Shown: piece after piece, positions 42,416 through 53,614 of the stretch
Layout: the number at the start of each line of letters is the position of its first letter
Position numbering within the stretch: position 1 is the first letter of the stretch
Assembly (NCBI GenBank): GCA_004558485.1
Contig: SFCS01000007.1
Span: 1 to 64,000, forward strand
DNA length: 64,000 nt
Source of the DNA: Ruminococcus sp.
GTDB lineage: Bacteria > Bacillota > Clostridia > Oscillospirales > Acutalibacteraceae
Reading direction: 5' to 3'
The notes under the pieces: model-generated
Told to the model about the DNA's origin: nothing
The model's database searches: none
The model's input: only the letters and a program-made list of their open reading frames with translations
Made by a program: the position numbers and the translations under genes

Positions 42416-42494
42416 TTTTACCCGGATTTTACAAAACCCCCCTTATGAACTTTACATCCGTGCCATACTATGAAGATGTGTAAAATGTTGTAAA
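42416..42494 (+). promoter_or_regulatory. Pho-box-like TTTACA repeats upstream of the Na/Pi cotransporter gene
   Basis: TTTTAC at 42416 and TTTTACA at 42427 have an 11-bp period; CTTTACA recurs at 42450, and inverted TGTAAA copies occur at 42479 and 42489. Bacillus PhoP binds TT(A/C/T)ACA repeats at roughly 11-bp spacing, so a phosphate-control site is plausible. A weak -10 (CATACT or TACTAT, 42464-42471) lies just after. Confidence 0.45.
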
Positions 42495-42505
42495 GGATGT
42501 AGAGT

Positions 42506-44266
42506 ATGACGATTTTTGATGTATTGACGCTGATCGGCGGGCTGTGCCTTTTCCTGTTCGGCATGCAGGTGATGGGAGACGGTCTGGAGCGGCGCGCGGG
42601 CGGCAGCCTCAAGGTGCTGCTCGGCAAGCTGACCGGCAGCAAATGCAAGGGCTTTCTGACCGGACTCGGTGTCACATCGGTCATCCAAAGCTCCTCCGCC
42701 ACCACGGTGATGGTGATCGGCTTTGTCAACTCCAAGGTGATGACCCTGAAGCAAGCCATCGGTGTCATCATGGGCGCAAACATCGGCACGACCGTCACCA
42801 CATGGATCCTGAGCCTCGGCGGCATTTCGGGAGACAGCATTTTCCTGAAAATGCTCAAGCCCACCTCCTTCACGCCGATTTTGGCGCTTGTCGGCACGGT
42901 TTTTCTCATGTTCTCGAAATCCGACAAGAAGCGTGATGTCGGCACGGTCATGCTGGGCTTTGCCACGCTGATGTTCGGCATGGACACCATGGCAAACGCC
43001 GTGGCGGGACTGGCGGACATGCCCGCTTTTCGTCACCTTTTCCTCCTGTTCTCCAACCCCGTCCTCGGCGTGCTGGTCGGTGCGCTGCTGACCGCCGTCA
43101 TTCAGTCCAGCTCCGCCTCGGTCGGCATCCTGCAGGCCCTTTCCGTCACGGGCGCCGTCACCTATGCGTCGGCGATCCCGATCATCATGGGACAGAACAT
43201 CGGCACCTGCGTGACCGCCCTTTTGTCCTCGTTCGGCACAAATAAAAACGCCAGGCGCGCTGCCGTGGTGCACCTGTCGTTCAATGTGATCGGCACGGTG
43301 GTGTGGCTGACGGTGTTCTCCGTCGTGTCCGCGCTGCTCAAGCCGGCGCTGCTTGCCGCACCCGCCACCTATGCCGGCATCGCCGTCGCCCATTCCGCGT
43401 TCAATATTCTCTGCGCCCTGATCCTGTACCCGCTGTCCTCGCTGCTGGAAAAGCTGGCATACAAAATCGTGCCCGACGGCAAGGAAACGGAAAAAACGGT
43501 GGAGCTTGACGACCGCCTGCTGGCAACGCCCGCCGTGGCGCTTGCCGAAAGTGAGCGTGTCACCTGTAAAATGGCGGAGCGCGCCGCCGAGGGACTGCGC
43601 ATGAGTCTTTCGCTGTTGTCCGACTATGACCCCGAAAAGGCATCCGCCGTGCGCGCAGCGGAAAAGGACACCGACCGCTATGAGGACATGCTCGGCACTT
43701 ATCTCACCAGGCTCTCCCGCAGTCAGATCACGACAAAGGACAGCGCTGCCATCTCAAAGCTGCTCAAAGCCATCGGTGACTTTGAACGCATCGCCGACCA
43801 CAGCGTGAACATTTTGGAGTCAGCGGAGGAACTGAACGACAAAAAGACCGCGTTTTCCGCGGAGGCGGAAAGCGATCTTCATGTGCTGTGCCGCGCCCTT
43901 TCCGACATTCTCGCCCTGACGCTCGCCGCCTTCGAGGAAAACGACCCCGCCAAAGCGGCAGAGGTCGAGCCGCTCGAGCAAGTCATCGACGGTCTGCGCG
44001 CGGCGCTGCGCGACGGGCACATCGTGCGTCTGAAAAACGGCGACTGTACGGTGGAGGCGGGCTTTATCTGGTCGGATCTGCTCACCAATATGGAGCGCAC
44101 CGCCGACCACTGCTCCAACATCGCCGCCTGCATCATCGAGGCGGATCAGCAGGACATGGATCTGCACGCTTTCCTGCGTGACCGTAAAAAGGAGTCCGGC
44201 TTTGCGGAGAAATACGCCGCTCTCGCGGCGGAATACCGTCTGCCGTCGCAAACCGCCGCCACTTGA
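42506..44266 (+). CDS. Na+/phosphate cotransporter-like protein with PhoU domain (copy 1)
   Basis: 586 residues. Membrane part (about 1-330) has two inverted PNaS repeats, each with a QSSSA motif (SVIQSSSATTVMVIGF and AVIQSSSASVGILQA) that forms the substrate site in NptA/SLC34 transporters. The C-terminal part (about 345-560) is a PhoU-like helical bundle with FERIADHSVNIL and MERTADHCSNIA. Imports phosphate with Na+ or regulates phosphate flux. AAAGG and GAG lie before the ATG. Its upstream region carries Pho-box-like repeats, which supports phosphate as the substrate. A close relative lies at 56.5-58.2 kb. Confidence 0.9.
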   Translation: MTIFDVLTLIGGLCLFLFGMQVMGDGLERRAGGSLKVLLGKLTGSKCKGFLTGLGVTSVIQSSSATTVMVIGFVNSKVMTLKQAIGVIMGANIGTTVTTWILSLGGISGDSIFLKMLKPTSFTPILALVGTVFLMFSKSDKKRDVGTVMLGFATLMFGMDTMANAVAGLADMPAFRHLFLLFSNPVLGVLVGALLTAVIQSSSASVGILQALSVTGAVTYASAIPIIMGQNIGTCVTALLSSFGTNKNARRAAVVHLSFNVIGTVVWLTVFSVVSALLKPALLAAPATYAGIAVAHSAFNILCALILYPLSSLLEKLAYKIVPDGKETEKTVELDDRLLATPAVALAESERVTCKMAERAAEGLRMSLSLLSDYDPEKASAVRAAEKDTDRYEDMLGTYLTRLSRSQITTKDSAAISKLLKAIGDFERIADHSVNILESAEELNDKKTAFSAEAESDLHVLCRALSDILALTLAAFEENDPAKAAEVEPLEQVIDGLRAALRDGHIVRLKNGDCTVEAGFIWSDLLTNMERTADHCSNIAACIIEADQQDMDLHAFLRDRKKESGFAEKYAALAAEYRLPSQTAAT

Positions 44267-44448
44267 CAGCATAAAATGCGCCTGCTATGATAAACGGCAG
44301 AAGTGAGAAGTATGTTTCTGAAAGCAACCGGAAAAACCCTCGGCTGACCGCCGCGCTCTTTCATTATTCACTATTCATGAGCAAAGCGACTTCATCATTC
44401 ATTATTCATGAAAACGCCCATCGCCAAGGAGAATGAAAAATACAAAAC

Positions 44449-44480
44449 AAAAAATCCCATCACAGCCATGATGGGATTTT
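44449..44480 (-). terminator. Terminator of the tRNA operon
   Basis: TCCCATCA-(6 nt)-TGATGGGA flanked by A and T runs, only a few nt after the tRNA-Val CCA end. The 180 nt to its left (44267-44448) hold only AT-rich repeats of ATTATTCA/ATTCATGA type and no gene. Confidence 0.85.
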
Positions 44481-44483
44481 TTT

Positions 44484-44560
44484 TGGTGGGCGCGAATGGG
44501 CTCGAACCATCGACCTCCTGCGTGTGAAGCAGGCGCTCTAACCAGCTGAGCTACGTGCCC
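44484..44560 (-). tRNA. tRNA-Val (anticodon CAC)
   Basis: 77 nt including an encoded CCA. Cloverleaf: acceptor GGGCACG/CGCGCCC, D-arm GCTC...GAGC, anticodon stem CCTGC/GCAGG with loop TTCACAC (CAC), T-loop TTCGAGC. The acceptor stem has an A-C mismatch at the fifth pair. Third gene of the tRNA operon. Confidence 0.93.
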
Positions 44561-44566
44561 GTCTTT

Positions 44567-44641
44567 TGGTGACCCGAACGGGAATCGAACCCGTGTTACC
44601 GCCGTGAAAGGGCGGTGTCTTAACCGCTTGACCATCGGGCC
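44567..44641 (-). tRNA. tRNA-Glu (anticodon TTC)
   Basis: 75 nt including CCA. Acceptor GGCCCGA/TCGGGTC, anticodon stem CCGCC/GGCGG with loop CTTTCAC (TTC), T-loop TTCGATT. Second gene of the operon, 6 nt before tRNA-Val. Confidence 0.96.
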
Positions 44642-44647
44642 GCCTTA

Positions 44648-44724
44648 TGGTGGCTGTAATTGGATTCGAACCAATGACACTGCGGGTATGAACCGCATGC
44701 TCTAGCCAACTGAGCTATACAGCC
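44648..44724 (-). tRNA. tRNA-Met (anticodon CAT)
   Basis: 77 nt including CCA. Acceptor GGCTGTA/TACAGCC, anticodon stem TGCGG/CCGCA with loop TTCATAC (CAT), T-loop TTCGAAT. The standard first acceptor pair (G-C) and non-initiator anticodon stem indicate elongator Met; a tRNA-Ile2 with modified C34 cannot be fully excluded. First gene of the operon. Confidence 0.9.
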
Positions 44725-44728
44725 GTGT

Positions 44729-44787
44729 ATCCGTCCCCGCGCGCGGGAACGGATTGTATTATACACCACGCCTATGTGGTTTGTCAA
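44729..44787 (-). promoter_or_regulatory. Consensus promoter and leader hairpin of the tRNA Met-Glu-Val operon
   Basis: -35 TTGACA (44782-44787), 18-bp spacer, -10 TATAAT (44758-44763), both perfect. A leader hairpin ATCCGT...ACGGAT with a GC-rich core (44729-44754) precedes tRNA-Met. The -35 begins only 9 bp beyond the stop codon of the CNNM gene, with no terminator between. Confidence 0.92.
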
Positions 44788-44795
44788 CAATTTTT

Positions 44796-46223
44796 TCAGC
44801 TTTTTGCCGCGGCGGATGCATCCTCCGGTTTCTCGTCCTCGGTCTCCTGCGGCAGCAGCTCGATATGCACCTCGTCGATGCGGCGATCCTCCATCTTCTG
44901 CACCGTGAACAGCACATTTTCGTACTGCACCTGCGGATGCTCGTCGGGGGCGGGGATACGCCCCAGCTCCTGCATCAGATAGCCGGCGACCGTCTCATAG
45001 TCCCCCTCGGGCAGCGGCTTGCCGATGCGGTCGCCCAGCTCTTCCATCGAGGTCGAGCCGTCCACCTCAAAGGAGTTCTCGTTGATCTGCGTGATCTCCT
45101 CCTCCTCATCGTCAAACTCGTCCTGCATGTTGCCGACGATAGACTCCAGAAGATCCTCCATGGTGACGATGCCGGCAACACCGCCGTATTCGTCCACGAC
45201 CACCGCCATCTGCAGATGCTTTGCGGTCATTTCGGAGAAAAGCTCCCCGCAATGCTTGGTCTCCGGCACAAAATAGGTCTCGCGGATCAGGCGGCGCAGC
45301 GTCATATCCGCCGGCAGCGGCTGCCCCACATACGGCAAAAGATCCTTGATGTGCAGGATGCCGACGATGTGATCGACATCCTCCTCATATACCGGCAGGC
45401 GGGAATAGCCCTCGGAAAGCCCGATCTTCAGCACCTCGGACACATCGTCCTCAATGTCCACCGCCTCTACATCGGTGCGCGGGGTCATGATCTCACCCGC
45501 CGTGATGTCGTCAAACTCGAAAATGTTGTTGATCATGTCCTTCTGGACTTCTTCGATGACGCCCTTTTCCTCACCGACATCCACCATCATGCGGATCTCT
45601 TCCTCGGTAACATTTTCCTCGTCCGCGTGGGGATCCAGTCCGCACAGCCGCACCAGCAAATTCGTCGACCAGGAAAGGACCTTCACGAACGGCCGCAGCA
45701 GCACCGAGATGGTGCGCAAAACGCCGATGAAGGCAAAGGCGACCTTTTCCGCTTTCTGCATGGCGATGCGCTTGGGCACCAGCTCGCCGAGCACCAGCGA
45801 GAAATAGGACATGAGCAGCGTGATGAGCACCACACTGACCGTCTGCACCGTGCCGGCATGCGTCTGCATGGACGGCACCTGCCGCAAAAACCAGGCGGCA
45901 AGCGGCTCGGACAGTGACTGCGCCGCAGCGGCGGAGGTCAGAAAGCCCGCCAGCGTGACGCCGACCTGAATGGTGGCGAGGAACTTCGACGAGTCCTCTG
46001 TCAGGCTCATCACCATTTTTGCCTTTTTGCGTCCGTCCTCCGCCATCTTGCGGATCTTGGCATCATTGAGCGAAATGATCGCAATTTCCGACGCGGCAAA
46101 AAAGGCGTTGCAGAGAATGAGCAGAAACAGCAAAACAATCTGCCAAAAAAGTTTTCCGCCGGCAATGTCCGCGCTCTGCGCCGCGGCAGCCAGCATCAGC
46201 GATCCTGTAGGAGCAGGGTCCAT
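44796..46223 (-). CDS. CNNM/HlyC-CorC-family membrane protein with CBS pair
   Basis: 475 residues. N-terminal CNNM domain with about four membrane segments (IVLLFLLILCNAFFAASEIAI; LVLGELVPKR), an acidic region, a CBS pair (about 210-345; IMTPRTDVEAVD, SRLPVYEEDVDHIVGILH, VDEYGGVAGIVTMED) and a C-terminal CorC_HlyC domain (about 365-450). Family members transport or regulate Mg2+ and possibly Co2+, gated by nucleotide binding to the CBS modules. The C-terminal tail is acidic. Monocistronic, from a promoter at 46.3 kb. Confidence 0.9.
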   Translation of the reverse strand: MDPAPTGSLMLAAAAQSADIAGGKLFWQIVLLFLLILCNAFFAASEIAIISLNDAKIRKMAEDGRKKAKMVMSLTEDSSKFLATIQVGVTLAGFLTSAAAAQSLSEPLAAWFLRQVPSMQTHAGTVQTVSVVLITLLMSYFSLVLGELVPKRIAMQKAEKVAFAFIGVLRTISVLLRPFVKVLSWSTNLLVRLCGLDPHADEENVTEEEIRMMVDVGEEKGVIEEVQKDMINNIFEFDDITAGEIMTPRTDVEAVDIEDDVSEVLKIGLSEGYSRLPVYEEDVDHIVGILHIKDLLPYVGQPLPADMTLRRLIRETYFVPETKHCGELFSEMTAKHLQMAVVVDEYGGVAGIVTMEDLLESIVGNMQDEFDDEEEEITQINENSFEVDGSTSMEELGDRIGKPLPEGDYETVAGYLMQELGRIPAPDEHPQVQYENVLFTVQKMEDRRIDEVHIELLPQETEDEKPEDASAAAKS

Positions 46224-46295
46224 GAGAAAAAATTTCCCCTTTCAAAGCTCGGTGCCGAAATTTATGTATACAGATACATGAACACCGATTATATA

Positions 46296-46324
46296 ATAAT
46301 ACCGATTTCCCTCCCGCTTGTCAA
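46296..46324 (-). promoter_or_regulatory. Promoter of the CNNM-family gene
   Basis: -35 TTGACA (46319-46324), 17-bp spacer, -10 TATTAT (46296-46301), about 75 nt before the ATG. The 46325-46500 stretch to its right contains a CGGAAAGTTTCCG hairpin and repeats of GTGCGAAAAA but no gene. Confidence 0.8.
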
Positions 46325-46501
46325 CGCCCGAAACACGGAGAAAACAGAAGCAAACGCGAGAAACGACGAGAAAACGGAAAGTTTCCGTTTCTGAGAACGG
46401 GTGACGGCGTGTGACGGGGCGAGGGCGGCGGTTTTCCCGAAACCGACAGTGCCGTGCGAAAAAAACCTGTGCGAAAAAGCCGAAAATGCGGTGTTTTTCC
46501 C

Positions 46502-46530
46502 TTTACAGAAAGGAAAAGATGTGCTATTCT
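46502..46530 (+). promoter_or_regulatory. Promoter of pyruvate:ferredoxin oxidoreductase
   Basis: -35 TTTACA (46502-46507), 17-bp spacer, -10 TATTCT (46525-46530). A 5' UTR hairpin TACTT-C-GCGC...GCGC-A-AAGTA follows at 46540-46564, the kind that stabilises abundant mRNAs, before GAAGGAGG and the ATG. Confidence 0.75.
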
Positions 46531-46603
46531 ATACATTGATACTTCGCGCCTGTCGCGCAAAGTAGAGGTTCGCTATTTTTATCCTTGAAGGAGGAATTTA
46601 TCA

Positions 46604-50134
<3,531 letters not shown>

Positions 50135-50153
50135 TCCGAAATATTCACCAAAA

Positions 50154-50185
50154 AGCAGGGGCGTTTCGAAAGAAACGCCCCTGCT
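50154..50185. promoter_or_regulatory. 14-bp perfect hairpin after pyruvate:ferredoxin oxidoreductase
   Basis: AGCAGGGGCGTTTC-GAAA-GAAACGCCCCTGCT with a stable GNRA tetraloop. No T-run; it probably protects the 3' end of the mRNA, with the terminator 5 nt further on. Confidence 0.7.
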
Positions 50186-50190
50186 CCTTG

Positions 50191-50226
50191 AAAAAAACGG
50201 GGCTGCAAAAGCAGTCCCGTTTTTTT
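50191..50226. terminator. Bidirectional terminator between nifJ and the deacetylase gene
   Basis: AAAAAAACGGGGCTGC-AAAA-GCAGTCCCGTTTTTTT; the stem has one G-T pair and long A/T flanks. Serves two convergent transcripts. Confidence 0.9.
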
Positions 50227-50234
50227 GTGTGTTT

Positions 50235-51056
50235 TCAGAGCTTCACCGTCGCACCCGCAGGAATGTGATAAAGCCGTTTGGCGTGGTCGATCCACACATC
50301 CAGCGCGGAGGGGTTGTGCACCATCGTGCCGTCAAGGGAGAATTGCAGTCCCCGCGCCGCCGTGACATAGGCGCAAATTTCGCCGTTTGTCGCATACCAC
50401 ACGTCGTCGTGCCCCGCCGTTTTTTCGCAAAAGCGCTCGATGCGCACCCAGTTGTTGTTTTCCGAGAACTCAAAGCTGTGCCCCCACACATAGAAAAGCA
50501 GCGGATCGCGCCCGTGCGCGCCCTCATCGGGCTGCGCCGCAAAAAATGTGTCGGCAAGGTCAAACAGCCGCTCGTTGTTGTGATGACAGGTCGGGTGCAG
50601 CTCCAGAAAATTTTCCGGCAGCGAAAACCACTCGGTGGAGCGCGTGGTGCGGGCATAAGCGATGCCCGCCGTCTTCAAAAGCGCGATCGTCTCGGCGTTA
50701 TAATCGCCATAAGGGTAAGCCATGCCGCACACGATGCCGTCGGTCAGCGCTTCCAGCCGCCGTCTGTCCTCTGTGATCTCATACACAAGGCGCGGCGCAG
50801 TCAGGCGGGTGGGAAACGGGTGGGTCAGCATGTGGCAGGCAAGCTCCTGCCCTGCGGGGAGATACAGGTCACGTATCTCCTGCTCCGTCAGGTACCACCC
50901 CGACGTGCCGTACAAGCCGCTGTTGAGGTTGAACGTGCCGTGCATCCCGTATTTTTTGAAGATCTCCACAAGGGGCAGATCCTCGCGCGGACCGTCGTCA
51001 TAGCTGAACGTCAGCGCCTTTGCCTTTCCGCCGGGGAACCGAATGAAATCCGTCAT
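50235..51056 (-). CDS. Polysaccharide deacetylase-family protein (CE4/NodB-like)
   Basis: 273 residues. Motif 1 is FSYDDGP (Asp20/Asp21), motif 2 CHMLTHPF supplies the metal-binding histidines (H-x3-H), and AYPYGDYN corresponds to motif 3. A C-terminal part of about 70 residues lies beyond the NodB barrel. No signal peptide, so a cytoplasmic substrate is likely. It overlaps the FAD oxidoreductase by 4 nt (ATGA) and forms a two-gene operon with it. The natural substrate is unknown. Confidence 0.85.
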   Translation of the reverse strand: MTDFIRFPGGKAKALTFSYDDGPREDLPLVEIFKKYGMHGTFNLNSGLYGTSGWYLTEQEIRDLYLPAGQELACHMLTHPFPTRLTAPRLVYEITEDRRRLEALTDGIVCGMAYPYGDYNAETIALLKTAGIAYARTTRSTEWFSLPENFLELHPTCHHNNERLFDLADTFFAAQPDEGAHGRDPLLFYVWGHSFEFSENNNWVRIERFCEKTAGHDDVWYATNGEICAYVTAARGLQFSLDGTMVHNPSALDVWIDHAKRLYHIPAGATVKL

Positions 51057-52258
51057 ACTTCTTCCTCCAAATCCTTTTCATGCAGCCGCACGCCGTTTTT
51101 TCTGAGAGCCGCCTGCAGCTTTTTCACATCGAGCGCCGCAAAATCATCGGTCATCGCGGCGGCAACGCCCGCCGCCTCGCCGGTCACGGCACAGCAGGGA
51201 ATGACCCGCATGATGTCCCACATCGGCTCGGTGACGGAGGTGCATCTGCCCGCCGTGATGAGATTTTTGACCGTTTTGCTGTACAGCGACGAAAACGGCA
51301 CCTCAAACACCGGCCCGCGCCGCCGCCAATCGGACACCATGCCGATACTGTCGGCAACAAAGGTGTGCGGGCGGTCATCGCCGAGCACCGTCTCGCCGAC
51401 GATGTGCCGTGTCATGCGCACCTGCGGGGTGGTGGGCAGGGTGGCGATCTGCGCCGTCGCGTCCGCCTCTTGCGCCCGCAGCATGTCGGAAAGCACCGTC
51501 GCGTGGGACAGCACGGTCATGTCGGTCAGCTCCTCCGCCGTCAGCCCCAAAAAGCGCCGTTTTGACAGCGTTTGCACCTTTTGTCCGTTTTTCTGTTCCT
51601 CCGGCACATCGCAGCAGCCGAGCATCCGCCGCACATAGCCGTCCGCCCCCGCACGATAATACCACGCGGCGAGCAGGTTGCCCTGCTTGAAGGTCTCGGT
51701 CGGCGCACCCGCGAAATGCGCGATGTCTGCGTCGCCCGTCGCGTCGATCACACTGCCGACGGCAAACGCCCTTCTGCCGCCCTTTTCCTCGACGATGACC
51801 GCGGTGATATACCCCGCATCGGTCGCCACCGCTGCCGCGTGTGCGCCGTACAGGATGTGTACGCCCGCCTTTTGCAGCGCCTGCTCCGCCAGGATGGCAA
51901 ACACCTGCGGGTTGAAATCCGCCTCAAAGCGGGCGTCCTTTTCGGTCTTTTTCCGATCGGAGAGCCATGCCTCCCGCACCCCGCAGCCGTCTGACGGAAT
52001 CGACACCGACAGGCGCAAAAGCTCCTCGGCGATGCCGAAGCTCACCTGCCGCCCATAGCCGTCGCACAGCGGCAGATAGATGGTGACGATCCCCGCCGTG
52101 GCAAGGCCGCCGAGCATATATTGCCCTTCCAGCAGCAAAACCTGCCTTCCTGCCCGCGCGGCAGCCAGCGCCGCCGCGATGCCGGCAACGCCGCCGCCCG
52201 CGACCAGCACATCATACCGCCCGGCAACGGGCGTGCGCAGGCATTCCGTGATCTCCAT
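51053..52258 (-). CDS. FAD-dependent oxidoreductase (FAD_oxidored family)
   Basis: 401 residues. Dinucleotide loop GGGVAGIAAALAAARAG from residue 21 and a glutamate at the end of the second strand (LLLEG) bind FAD; DATGDADIAHFAG and the C-terminal ITAGRCTSVTEPMWDIMRVIP segment match the FAD_oxidored family, whose members act on sugars, polyols or related small molecules. Coupled to the deacetylase gene, suggesting a shared carbohydrate-derived substrate; this is inference. Confidence 0.85.
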   Translation of the reverse strand: MEITECLRTPVAGRYDVLVAGGGVAGIAAALAAARAGRQVLLLEGQYMLGGLATAGIVTIYLPLCDGYGRQVSFGIAEELLRLSVSIPSDGCGVREAWLSDRKKTEKDARFEADFNPQVFAILAEQALQKAGVHILYGAHAAAVATDAGYITAVIVEEKGGRRAFAVGSVIDATGDADIAHFAGAPTETFKQGNLLAAWYYRAGADGYVRRMLGCCDVPEEQKNGQKVQTLSKRRFLGLTAEELTDMTVLSHATVLSDMLRAQEADATAQIATLPTTPQVRMTRHIVGETVLGDDRPHTFVADSIGMVSDWRRRGPVFEVPFSSLYSKTVKNLITAGRCTSVTEPMWDIMRVIPCCAVTGEAAGVAAAMTDDFAALDVKKLQAALRKNGVRLHEKDLEEEV

Positions 52259-52282
52259 TTTTTCACGCTCCTTTGGCGATAA

Positions 52283-52311
52283 ATTATACCATCGGCATCC
52301 GGCAAAGTCAA
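52283..52311 (-). promoter_or_regulatory. Promoter of the FAD oxidoreductase - deacetylase operon
   Basis: -35 TTGACT (52306-52311), 17-bp spacer, perfect -10 TATAAT (52283-52288). AAAGGAG lies before the ATG. Confidence 0.85.
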
Positions 52312-52333
52312 CGACATTTCGGTACTCTGCCTA

Positions 52334-52362
52334 TTGCTTTTTCTCTCGACCTTTGGTATACT
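52334..52362 (+). promoter_or_regulatory. Promoter of the YspA/SLOG-family gene
   Basis: -35 TTGCTT (52334-52339), 17-bp spacer, -10 TATACT (52357-52362), divergent from the FAD oxidoreductase promoter. Confidence 0.7.
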
Positions 52363-52394
52363 ATGTGAGTAAAATAAACAGGTGGGGATGAAAA

Positions 52395-52862
52395 ATGCGC
52401 GAAATGACAGCCTGCTTTACAGGCCATCGCTCCATTCCGCTGATGCAGCGGGGAACGGTGCGAAAGAAACTGGAAAAGACGGTGCGCGGGCTTATCGGAA
52501 AAGGCTATCGCTATTTCGGCGCAGGCGGCGCCTTGGGATTTGACACCATGGCGGCGGATGTCATTTTGCGGCTGCGCAACGAATTTCCCGACATAAAGCT
52601 CATTTTGGTGCTTCCCTGCAAAACGCAGGCGGACCGCTGGAGCGAAAAAGACCGCAAGATCTATGAAAAGCAGAAAGCGGCGGCAGACAAAGTGATTTAT
52701 GTTTCCGAAACATATTATAACGGCTGCATGCTGGTGCGCAACCGCCGTTTGGTGGATAACAGCAGCGTCTGCGTCGCCTATCTGACGCACGCGGGCGGCG
52801 GCACGGCATACACCGTGCGCTATGCCGAGAAGTCGGGCGTGCCGGTTATTTCCATTGCATAA
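52395..52862 (+). CDS. YpsA/DUF1273-like SLOG-domain protein
   Basis: 155 residues. The N-terminal CFTGHRSIP and the glycine-rich GAGGALGFDTMAADVIL are the nucleotide-binding features of SLOG Rossmann folds related to Bacillus YpsA, followed by LILVLPCKTQADRW and THAGGGTAYTVRYAEKSG. SLOG proteins bind nucleotide-like ligands; the function of this branch is not established, though YpsA affects cell division and stress in Bacillus. GGGGAT upstream. Monocistronic. Confidence 0.82.
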   Translation: MREMTACFTGHRSIPLMQRGTVRKKLEKTVRGLIGKGYRYFGAGGALGFDTMAADVILRLRNEFPDIKLILVLPCKTQADRWSEKDRKIYEKQKAAADKVIYVSETYYNGCMLVRNRRLVDNSSVCVAYLTHAGGGTAYTVRYAEKSGVPVISIA

Positions 52863-52901
52863 AAAACCGTGGATCGTATGTGAAACGACCCACGGTTTTT
52901 T
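52861..52901. terminator. Bidirectional terminator between the SLOG gene and metI
   Basis: AAAAAACCGTGG and CCACGGTTTTTT form the outer stem with an inner TCG/CGA pair region; it serves both convergent transcripts and overlaps the SLOG gene stop. Confidence 0.88.
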
Positions 52902-53614
52902 CAGTTGTTTTTGTTTTTGAGACGCTTGTCGGCGTGCACCGCAAGGTGCGTGCCCACCGTCTGGAACACCTGCACCAACACGATGAGCAGAATGACAGCG
53001 GCAAACATCACAAGATATTTATACCGATAATAGCCATAGTTGATGGCGATCTTGCCGAGTCCGCCGCCGCCGATAATGCCGCTCATGGCGGAATAGCCGA
53101 GGATGGTCGTGATCGCCACGGTGAAGTTGGAAATGAGCGACGGCACGCTCTCCGGCAGCATCACCTTTGTGATGATCTGAAAAGGCGAAGCACCCATGCT
53201 CTGCGCCGCCTCGATGATGTTGGGGTTGACCTCCCGCAGGCTGCTCTCCACCAGGCGGGCGACAAACGGGAACGCCGCGATCACAAGCGGCACGATGGAC
53301 GCCACCGTGCCGACGGTCGTGCCGACGATGAGGCGGGTCAGCGGAAACACCATGATCATCAAAATGAGGAACGGCACGGAGCGCAGGAGGTTTATGAGCA
53401 CATCCAGCACCCGCATCAGCCACCGCGGCAGCGGCAGCACGCCGTTTTTCTCCCCTGCCACCAGCAACACGCCGAGCGGCAGACCGATGATGACCGCAAA
53501 AAGCGTCGCCAGCACCGTCACATACAGCGTTTCAAAAAACGCCAGCGCAAATTCCGAGCGGATGATGTCCCACGCCTCCGCGGTAGCCGCGGGATCAAAC
53601 AAATCATGAAACAT
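52901..53614 (-). CDS. metI: Methionine ABC importer permease
   Basis: 237 residues from MFHDLFDPAATAEAWDIIRS, with GAGGAG upstream; the start lies 11 nt inside metN. Five predicted membrane segments and the EAA loop EAAQSMGASPFQIITKVMLP that contacts MetN. GYSAMSGIIGGGGLGKIAINYGY is a MetI signature. Transports methionine as a homodimer with MetN and MetQ. Confidence 0.95.
   Translation of the reverse strand: MFHDLFDPAATAEAWDIIRSEFALAFFETLYVTVLATLFAVIIGLPLGVLLVAGEKNGVLPLPRWLMRVLDVLINLLRSVPFLILMIMVFPLTRLIVGTTVGTVASIVPLVIAAFPFVARLVESSLREVNPNIIEAAQSMGASPFQIITKVMLPESVPSLISNFTVAITTILGYSAMSGIIGGGGLGKIAINYGYYRYKYLVMFAAVILLIVLVQVFQTVGTHLAVHADKRLKNKNN

Noticed and set aside
41970..42473. Plus-strand 167-codon frame between the histidine kinase and the Na/Pi gene
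   Set aside because: Crosses two promoters, a terminator and hairpins; composition is not protein-like and no ribosome binding site is present.
44340..44420. CRISPR-like short repeats (ATTATTCA/ATTCATGA copies)
   Set aside because: Copies are irregular, AT-rich and without spacers of constant length; no cas genes are nearby.
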